Source: Cenococcum geophilum 1.58 (taxonomy: Eukaryota; Ascomycota; Dothideomycetes; Gloniales; Gloniaceae). Taken from it: a stretch of 64,000 nt of DNA. The stretch covers positions 2,076,330-2,140,329 of the forward strand of contig KV748203.1 of the NCBI GenBank assembly GCA_001692895.1, in the 5' to 3' direction. The notes under the pieces are model-generated. The model searched no databases and was not told the origin of the DNA. It was given only the letters and a program-made list of their open reading frames with translations. Both the position numbers and the translations under genes were made by a program. Positions 55,046-64,000 of the stretch are shown one piece after another; position 1 is the stretch's first letter, and each line of letters begins with the position of its first letter.

Positions 55046-58000
55046 TATTCACTACTAAGGTTACGGTAAAAGAAGTTAAATAATATACTACTAAAAGCAG
55101 CAGCTATAACGGCGTCCACAGCGGCGACTACCTTAGGATTAGGTAATAATACTAGTATAGCAGATACTAACTCGTAACTAGTTACTGTCGGATAGCTATA
55201 GAAAATAGTTAATTAATTAATAGATAATAATAGGATATTTAAAGAAAGGATTAATGGCATCGGAGTAACTAAGGTTAAGTTACCCTTAATTAAGCGATTC
55301 TTAGGGGAGAAGTTAAAGCTTAAAGGATTCCTTATATAAATACACTTTAAGGTTATATAGGAAGGAGTTAAACTAGGAACACCTATAGATTAAGTCGCTT
55401 ATGTAGGATTATTCTTAACGGGAAGGACACTTAAGTAGTTTAAACCTTACCTTACGGAGGTATAGGAGTACGGTATAATAACTACTAACTAGGAGGTACG
55501 GTATATATTCTTAAGTTAGAACGGATTCGCGGAACGGTTAACGTAAATATTTAGAGACCCGGAGGCAACTATAATAGTAAAAAAAAAGCTTTAAAACCTA
55601 GTATAAAGGACTTTAGTAATTAAGTATATAATATAGTTTTAAATATTAGTAATATAAGTTAAATAGAATAATAAAGCGCTTATAGTATAGTATAAGTAAG
55701 AACTTAAGGTAAAAGTCTAGGACGTAATTATCCTAATAAAAGATGCGGATACTCTTAGGGATTTAATTAACTAAGCAATTAAGATTAATAATAGGATCTA
55801 CTAAAGAGAGCAGACTAAGAAGGGTTAGGATAGAGTTCTACAATTATATAAGGTGCAGGGCACGTAACAATAAAGTTAAAGTTAGAAACTATAGTATAGC
55901 GCAGAGCTAATAGACCTAAGTAGTACTAAAGAAAATAAGAAATGGAATAAATAACTATAGAAACCTAGAGGATAAGAATTAAGTAATTAAAAGTCTAAGG
56001 AGTAGAGGCTGAACTAGGGATCTTAGTAGCAGAAAACGTTTAGGCGGACTTTATAGTAAGAAAAATGGTTTAAAAAAGGAGCTTATATAAATTGCGGAAA
56101 ATAGGGTTATTATATTAAAAACTATAGAAGTGGTTAGAGTTACTATATAGTAAAAGGAATAAGACTAGTAGACGATAATATGCTATAAGGAATAAAAGAA
56201 TGTTTAATTAAAAGTTTTGCGTTTTATTATAATAACGCATACTAAATTTATAAGGACGCTAAGTATAGCGTAAGCTATTAGCTATAAGAGCTAAAATTAT
56301 TAGAGTTTAGAGGAACTAATAAACTAGTTTATAAATTAGATATTAAGGATAATAAATTTAATATAGGCAAAATATTTAATAATAATAAGGTAATAAAGGT
56401 AGCTTACTAGAAGTATATAAACCTTAAAGATGTTATATAAGAGGTAGAGGATAATTCCACTATAGAATAAGAAATATTAGTAGGGATTAAGACCCCACTA
56501 GATATAATATCTATCGCTTTACGAGACGTAAGAGAATTAGGACAGTAAATCACTCCGGCACTTAATAAAGGCAAAAGGCCACAGGCTTAAGATTTTTAAA
56601 AAGAGATAAGAGATGACTAAGATTCTTAAGATAAGATAAGGTAAGCTTAAGGACCTATAACAGACAATAACCAATAGAGTAGAGTAATGGCTTAGTTTAG
56701 TAATATATAAATAAGCTTAGGACGAAGTTTCCTAAAGGTATAAGACTCTTAAGACGAGATAAGTAAGATTTAAAACTCTTAAGACGAGATAAAAATACCG
56801 TAAAAGCCTAGTTAGACTAAGGCTGGAGTAAGGCTTAAGATAGAAGCAAGCTTAGGATTAAGAATCCTATAGGACTAAGATTTTAGCAATAGAATAAGGA
56901 CTATTAAAGAAATTGCGAGTAAGGCTTAGTAATAGGATTAAAACGTTAACACTATAATTAAAAAACAAGAGAACTTTAAGGATCTATCTGTAAGACGTAA
57001 ACTAAAAGAAACTATAGAAGAGTTTAGATAAAAAATTATCGTATAGTAAGAATAGAAACTAGATAAGAGATCTAGTATATTAGGTTATATAAGGGACAGA
57101 GCACCTATATAAAGAATTACTAATAGGCCTAAGGTAGGTATACTAAGAGCTAAGTAACTTACTAAACTGGAAAATAAAGAGAATCTAAAGATCCCTACTA
57201 GATTTAAAGAACGATATATAAAGGGCTGTTATAACGCAGTAATAAAAAGATACTTCCTTACGGATAAACCGTATACACTTTAGTAGCTATATTAAAAGTA
57301 ATATAGGCAACAACATAATAATAAGTGAGAAGATTTCTATATATAGTTGGATAAGTAAATTATCTAAGACTACCCAATTATAGAGAAGGCCATGACTTAT
57401 ATTAAAGAAGCCTTAATTATAACGTTAAAGGATCTAGAGGAATAATTAGAGGACTAGAGAAGTAAAAGATATATTTTAGTACCTGCGAATAAAGCCGCAA
57501 TGTTTAGATTAATATAGTAAAGGTTTAAACTTAAAGATAAAGATAAGTTAAGAGTTAACCTAAAGCACCTAGTATACTATACGCTATTATAGATTGCATG
57601 CGTGGACAATATATATAAAATGTATAAAATTTTAAAAGAAAAGAATCGGAAGTACCCTATAAGGATATACTAGGCGCTAGAGGAGCGATAGTATAGGAAT
57701 ACTAAGTATATACATAGCTAGCATCTAATAGAAGTTTAAGAGTTAAGAGACTTAATACTTTAACCAGGAAAAATTCTTACGGAAGAATGCTTAAATAGAC
57801 GATAGTGGTAGGAATACCTAGAGAATATATATTTATAGTATATTGAAGATAAAAAGCGAACTAGGTATTAGCTAAAAAACGAGCTAAGTGTAACAGGATT
57901 AAGCAGCTAATAGTTAGGAAAAGTAGAGGCCTATAGGACTAAAGGAAGCTAGTAGTAGAGCCTTAGACCCTTAAAGGAATTTAAGGACAACACTTAAATT

Positions 58001-61000
58001 TATAAGTTAAATAGTAAGATTAACAGTTCGAAGTATTAATAAATAGTAGAGCAATAAGGAACTATATTTTATTAGCAGCAGTTAAAAAAATAGGATTACC
58101 TTATAGACAGAAGGAATAACCTTACTTATTAGTTATAATTTTAGAAGATCTAATAGCCTATAGAGGAGGGATCATCAATCTTAAAATAGGACCTATTTAG
58201 ATAACCATTAAAGGAAGACGGATTAAGATATCTTTTAATATTCTACTATTAGGACGGGATAAGGCAGTATTAGGAATGCCTTAGTTACAGGAATATAATT
58301 TAAGGATTAATTAGATTATAGGTTAAGTTAATATTAAAGATATATAATAACGCAAAATATAATAATAGACTAAGTTAGTATAGTACTAAGTTGGAGTAAT
58401 ATATAAGGAGACTAAGCGAGGCTTAAGTTATATACTATAGAGATACTATAAGTATAGTAAAAAACTATGGAGCCTAGAAAGTAAAAAGCTGGCAGATTAT
58501 ATAATATAAAACTATAAAATAGAGTTAGAACTAGAAATAAGTCTAAGGTTCTTTTTAACTTATAAGCTTACTAAAGAAGAGTTTAGAGTACTTAAAGAGT
58601 TTATCTAGGAGAACTTATAAAAGGGATATATTAAACTATTATAATTGTTAGTAGGTTATCTAGTATTATTCGTACTAAAGAAAAATAGAAAGCTTAGGTT
58701 ATATATTAACTACAAACAATTAAATAGCATTACTTAAAAGGATAGGTATCCTTTACCCTTAATTAGCGAAATCTAGAATTGGATAAGTAACGCGTAAATC
58801 TTTATAAAGATAGATCTAAAATAGGCGTACTATTAGATTAGAATTAAGGAAGGTAATAAATAGAAGGCAGCCTTTAGATTAAGAGAAGGACTATATAAAC
58901 TATTAGTTATGCAATTTAGGTTAATAAATGTACTAATAACGTTTTAGAAAAGAATTAATAGCGTATTAGGAGAACACCTTAATAAGTTTGTTATAGTATA
59001 CCTTAACAATATTATTATCTACTTAATAATTAAGGAAGAGTACGAAGAATATATTAAATGGGTTTTAAAGAGACTATAGGAAGAATAGATGCTAGTAATA
59101 ATTAAAGAAATGCGAGTTTTTTACTAGGAAGGCCGATTTTATAGGATTTATTATTAAACTAGGTTATATTAGTATAGACCTAAAGAAAATTAAAGCTATA
59201 GTAAGTTGGTAAGAACTAGAGAATGTAACGCAGTTAAGGTTATTTTTAGGGGTTTGCAACTACTACAGAAAGTTTATAGTATAATAGTTAAAGAATATTA
59301 AACCGTTTACTAGGCTTATAAAGAAAGAGAAATTATAAGCATAGGGAGATAAATAAAGAAAGTTATTTAAAGAACTTAAAGAGTTATTTACCTAAAAGCT
59401 AATCCTTAAAATCTACTAATTAGGACTAAATACAGTTATAAAAACAGATATATTAGACTACGTATTAGGAGTATACTTACTATAGAAGCATAAAGACGTA
59501 TAGCATCCAGTATCGTACTATAGTAGAAAAATAATATTACTAGAGTTGAACTATAACGTCTATAATAAGGAGTTATTAGGTATAGTTATAGTATTTAAGA
59601 AATAGAGAGCATTCTTATAAGGCGTAGAAAAACTATTTATAGTTAAAACGGACTATAAGAACCTAATAGGGTTCCTAATAATAAAAGAACTTAATTAAAG
59701 ATAAGTTAGATAGGTAGAGATGCTTATAGAATACCATTTTAAAATTTAGTATACTAAAGGAACTAAAAATGTAAGAGCAGACGTACTTAGTAGAAAGGCT
59801 AAACTATAAAATAACGAGAAACTATTAGAAGCAATACTACGTAGAGATAAGGATAGATGGATTAGATACAACTACCCTAAACTAGTAGTAACTTAAGAGG
59901 ATAATAAATTAGAAAGAGTCTATAAGACACTAGAAAGCTTTTAGGTATAAAGAATTCTAGAAGTATAGCTAGAAAATTTATAGATGGATATATATAAAAA
60001 TTGAGAAGTAAAGTATATCCTAAAGAGCATAGCAGAGTATTTTATAGAAGATTTTTATAAGGGAATAACTTAAGGACATAATAGAGCAACAGGCTTAGTG
60101 TTAAGACTTTAGGAAGAATATATTATTAATAGAATTTAGAATATCGCAAAAAAAGTAATAAAGGAGTGTCTAGATTGCTAAAGGAATAAATTAATAAGGT
60201 ATAAGCTATATAGAGGGCTATAACCTATTAAAATACTAGAGAGACTATAGGAGGTTATATTATAGGACTTTATTATTAAGTTATTAAAGTTAAGAGATCT
60301 TATTACCAGATAAGAATATAACGCGATCTTAGTAATAGTGGATAAGTTAACTAAATAGGGCTACTTTATAGTATGCACAGAAGAAATCTTAGTAAAAGAT
60401 ATCGCTAAAATCTATATTAAAGAAGTGTTCGTAAAATATAGAGCACTAAGTAAGATTATATTAGATAGAGATCTAAGATTTATAGCAGTATTTTAGGAGG
60501 TATTCTTAGCGGAATAAGGAGTTAGAGTAGTAACTTTTACTATATATTATCCGCAGACAGATAGATAAATAGAAAGATTAAATTAGACACTAGAACAGTA
60601 TCTAAGGCATTATATTAATTATGCATAGAATAATTAGGTATCGCTATTACTAGTTATATAGTTTATATATAATGCAATACCATAAAAAGAAATAGGCATA
60701 TTACTATTTAAGGCAAATTATGGATATAAGCTAAGAATATCGTTATTACTATAATAAGCGAAGAAAATAAGTAGCACAGCTAAAGAAAGGATAAAGATAC
60801 TAATAAATCTTTATATGGACCTTATAGAGTTAGCAAAAAAGGTATAAAAAAGGATAAAAAGATATTATAACACTAAGAGATCTAAGGGACTAGATCTTAA
60901 GGAGGGAGATAAAGGGTGGCTACTATATAAAAATTTTAAGAGTTAACAACTAAGTAAGAAGTTGGACTACGTTAGACTAGAACCTTTTAAAATTATATAA

Positions 61001-62009
61001 AGGATTTTACCGGTTATATTTAAATTAAACCTACTAACTAGGATAAAGATCTACCCTATATAGTATATTGTAATGCTAAAGCTAGTATATAGGAATATTA
61101 AGCTACTAGTTTATAAGGTAGATATATATAAAGGATAAGAAGAAGATAAATGGTAAGTTTTAAAGATTATTAGTTATAAGGACGTTAATAATAAAATATA
61201 GTACGAGGTTAAGTAGATAGGCTATAATAAGACTACCTAGGAGCCGCTAAAGAATCTAAAAAATACTAGGAGAAAGGTATAGAAGTATTGGAAGAAATTA
61301 GGTTAGGTAGTATTAATAAAGAAGGATTACTAAAGAATAAGTTACCTAAGGGAGACCTAAGAGGAGTAGTTGCCGAACTACTTAGATCTATTTCCCTCTT
61401 AGCTAGAAGAGAATCCGTTCTTTTATCGCCAGGTTTCTATAAACCTTATTTTATAAGCTTCTACTCCTTAAAACGGACCTTCTTATAAACCTTCTTAAGG
61501 TGGAGTAACTAAGTAGACGCCGTAATACGAGTATTTAGGGCCTTCTGTTCCGCATTATAAGAACATTTTAACTTAGTAAGGGCTTAAGATAACTCGCTAT
61601 TAAGACGAGCAGTAGTAGATTAAATATAAAACCTTAAGATAAATTAACTATTAAGAGTAATAAAGCGTATATATTTAGTATTAGAAGTAAAGCGAACGTT
61701 ATAGGACAAATAAATATTTGCTTTAGTGCACTCTAAATAAGAGAACGGTTATTAGAAGGATAGACTTACTAATATAATATAAACTAAACCCTCTTTTACA
61801 TAACGAGAATACGGAGAAGGTATAATTTTATTAAGCAATAATATTATAGCAACGGTGTGGGTACAACGTTAGGCGTATAAAGAAGAAAAGGCTTTAGGTA
61901 TAATAAGTAACAATATTAACTAAGTTAATTAAATAGATATTACACCTCTAGTAAACGACTTAGAGATGTTAAGAATCTTTAAGGACGAAGATAAGAAGGA
62001 GGGAGATAG

Positions 62010-62430
62010 TATTATAGACGCTTTAAGTACAATGTTACAACTACTAGAAGAGGAGTTAAAAGTAGCTAGTTAGTTAATTAAGGTACGGTTTAGGATAGAA
62101 CCGGTAGAACTATGTAATAAGGAATGGTAACTAAGGTTATATAACGTGCTATATATTAAATAAGAGGAATAAGAGGAACTTATATACCTTATATATAAGA
62201 CGTACTTTATATATAAGGAGGATTTCCTAGGAGTACGGTTGTATATTTAAAGGACCACAGTCCCTACCTAGATAGTTCTTCTCTCCTTATAGTAAATCTC
62301 AGAATACAATTAGAGTTAATCTGTTAGGTAACCACTCCACTAGTTATATTTACGTTGTTAACTATTCTATACCTATATACCCAGCCCATTAACAAGTCCA
62401 CCGTAGTATTTCCTATAAGGCTTCGTTACA
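62010..62430 (+). repeat. Gypsy-3 3' LTR
   Basis: Begins TATTATAGACGC (RIP-altered TGTTACGGACGC), ends CTTCGTTACA, followed by ATAAA. The polypurine tract AGGAGGGAGATAG precedes it. Confidence 0.9.
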
Positions 62431-62435
62431 ATAAA

Positions 62436-62599
62436 TAGGTTAGTTAAGATAGTATAGAAGGTACTAGAACTAATTAAGCTATAGAATAAAAGGTAGCTAA
62501 GTTATATAGCTAGTTACGTTATAAGTTTAGAATATAAGGATGTAGAAACGTAGAAATGTAAGGATATACTAATATACTAATATACTAACGTACCTAGTA
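62436..62599. other. Short AT-rich spacer
   Basis: Contains ATACTAATATACTAATATAC repeats. No gene. Confidence 0.4.
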
Positions 62600-64000
62600 A
62601 GAGTATGCTAAAAAAAACTGTATAGTGGGGCAAATGCAATATCAAAATTTCTAAGTCCTTCGCGTGAATATTTAAGCATATACTTAGTAGTTTACATTAT
62701 AGAGTTAATATTACAATTATTTGAGGCATTAAGTGTAATTCTTGTGAATTTACGCACCTAATATCGTGTCTAGTAGCCCCGTGCACTAATTACAGCCTCT
62801 AGTTTAGCTAGCATCTTTTTAATCTCTAAAATCCACCTATATGGATTTAATTAATCCTATAAGTCTTAAACAACTTCCTTAAGCTCCTTAATTGTAGTTA
62901 GAAATGGCTCTATTTATAATATCTTATCCTTTATCTAACGCCATACTTTCTTAATAGTATTAAGGTCTGGCGATAAGGCCGGCCACTTAAAAAAGAATAT
63001 TGGGATTTAGATTAACTTGCGTATGCCTTTTATATAGCCTTAGTGGACAGGGGCGCCATCTTCTATTAAGATAGCCTCCTCTTTAAACTTATTTAATACG
63101 TGCTTAAGATATAGAAGCACCTGATCCGTATAGTCAAAAGAATCTATACTACGCGACCCCCCCCTTTTTAAGGAAGATAAGTTTTAATTTCTACCCCTAT
63201 CTAATAGCTTCCTATACTATAAATAGTATACGGCCTAATTAATATACGGATTGTATATAGTGTTTATAGAATTATTCGCCTTTTTATTATATAATATAGA
63301 GCCTGCCGCGCTTGCTAGTAATAAAGCTACACTTATTAGTCTAAATAACCTTTGCCTATATCCTATTTAGTATATAATTACAGAAGATATATGCCTAGTT
63401 AAGCTATAAAAGGGCCTGTTTTTTTTTAGAAATAAACGCACGTTTATAGGCAATATATTATTAATAATTAAGGCGATAGAGGGCGTTGCGGAGGGTATTG
63501 CGATAAATATCTCTACCGATATATTCTTTAATAAGTTATTTATATAAGAGTTAACGCGTGCGCCAGCCTTTCTATATAACATAGGTAACGTAGCAAACCT
63601 CTTAATCTATAAGTTTATAAGGCTGTCTAGTAGGTCTACCGCGTCGGTATTTATTAATATGCTGTTTATTAAGCGTACGCGATATTATAGATTGGGAGAT
63701 ATTTATCTGATAATTTTCGCGTAAAATCTTCCGGATATTGTTCTAGCTATAGCCCTACTGTAAGTAATAGTAAATACGGACCTTAGTAGGTTTATGGAAC
63801 TAACTAAGGTCCTCTTAACGCGCTAGTGAGCTCATTATTACTGGTATGTATATAGCAGACACGTCGCGTTCTCACAAAATCCTAATGGGGCGTGGGCTGT
63901 GATACGATTTACTAAGTGCGTGCTGAAATATTCACGCGAAGGACTTGGAAAATTTGATGTTGCATTTGCCCCACTATGCAGTTTTTTTTAAGCATACTCT
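62600..64000 (-). mobile_element. Tc1/mariner element with ~90-bp TIRs, ending at the window edge
   Basis: AGAGTATGCTAAAAAAAACT...GTGGGGCAAATGCAATATC...CCTTCGCGTGAATATTTAAGC (from 62600) recurs inverted at about 63910-64000. TA precedes the left end (62598-62599); the right TA would lie just outside the window. The length is ~1.4 kb with a transposase pseudogene on the minus strand. RIP-type damage is stronger inside than in the TIRs. Confidence 0.82.
62750..63830 (-). pseudogene. Tc1/mariner transposase, RIP-damaged
   Basis: On the minus strand the DDE core is visible: LIEDGAPVHQGYIKGIRKLI (~63075-63015, with the second catalytic Asp, as in EDNAPVHKG) and WPALSPDLNTIKKVWRQIKD (~62985-62925, as in SPDLNPIE). 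Upstream, RSIDSFDYTDQVLLYLKHVL is at ~63150-63090. The N-terminal helix-turn-helix part towards 63.8 kb is poorly preserved. Several TAG/TAA codons interrupt the frame. Confidence 0.75.

Larger units (their letters stand above)
54625..62430 (+). mobile_element. Gypsy-3: chromodomain LTR retrotransposon related to Gypsy-2 (Metaviridae fossil)
   Basis: It is 7806 bp with 421-bp LTRs at 54625-55045 and 62010-62430 and a 5-bp target duplication ATAAA (54620-54624, 62431-62435). It has the same order of parts as Gypsy-2: gag with zinc knuckle (~56.1 kb), protease (~58.0-58.3 kb), reverse transcriptase (~58.6-59.15 kb), RNase H (~59.4-59.8 kb), integrase (~60.1-60.9 kb) and chromodomain (~61.18-61.3 kb). 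It is clearly homologous to Gypsy-2 along its length but belongs to a diverged subfamily, as its LTRs also differ. It is broken throughout by RIP and looks full length in structure. Confidence 0.92.

Overview
This window comes from a filamentous ascomycete (Pezizomycotina). It contains spliced fungal genes with short GT-AG introns: a purine/cytosine permease, the TLDc protein Rtc5 and a HerA-like P-loop ATPase. It also carries a typical ascomycete repeat set: chromodomain-bearing Gypsy elements, a Tad1-like LINE, Tc1/mariner, MULE, hAT and Helitron. The genome is two-speed. Gene blocks (about 16.2-30.3 kb and 40.1-43.5 kb) have ordinary composition. The blocks around them (1-16.2, 32.6-39.9 and 43.5-64.0 kb) are AT-rich, poor in CpA/TpG and rich in TpA, while CpG is retained. 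That is the signature of repeat-induced point mutation (RIP).

Left block, 1-16.2 kb. A 2.6 kb reading frame of unknown identity (333-2930) is followed by an SH3-domain fossil (3601-3780). Then comes a nested tower. A MITE-like element with ~130-bp inverted ends (3834-16071) was entered by Gypsy-1 (4924-15740, TSD AAGGG). Gypsy-1 was entered in turn by a 5'-truncated LINE (6978-11518, 15-bp TSD) and by a solo LTR (5406-5823, TSD TAACG). The 3' tail of a second LINE copy lies at 4138-4465.

Central gene block, 16.2-30.3 kb. In order: the permease (minus), foldback MITEs, a dead MULE (19439-22237), a secreted type I membrane protein with an apparent frameshift, several decayed minus-strand genes with a MITE among them, and RTC5 (minus). 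The end of a decayed host gene follows. That gene was split by a Tc1/mariner element (30300-31764, TA TSD) and by an 8.3 kb hAT element (31794-40117, TSD GAGAAGAT). A RIP-degraded Helitron-type Rep/helicase element and a four-copy 255-bp satellite lie inside the hAT element.

Right part, 40.1-64.0 kb. The upstream remnant of the split gene is followed by an apparently intact five-exon HerA-like ATPase gene (minus). Then come a foldback element holding a MITE (43631-44393), two related chromodomain Gypsy elements in direct orientation (44439-52331, TSD TATAA; 54625-62430, TSD ATAAA) and a Tc1/mariner element whose right end coincides with the window end. No tRNA, rRNA, CRISPR array or telomeric repeat was recognised. 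One ambiguous base (n) lies at position 13.
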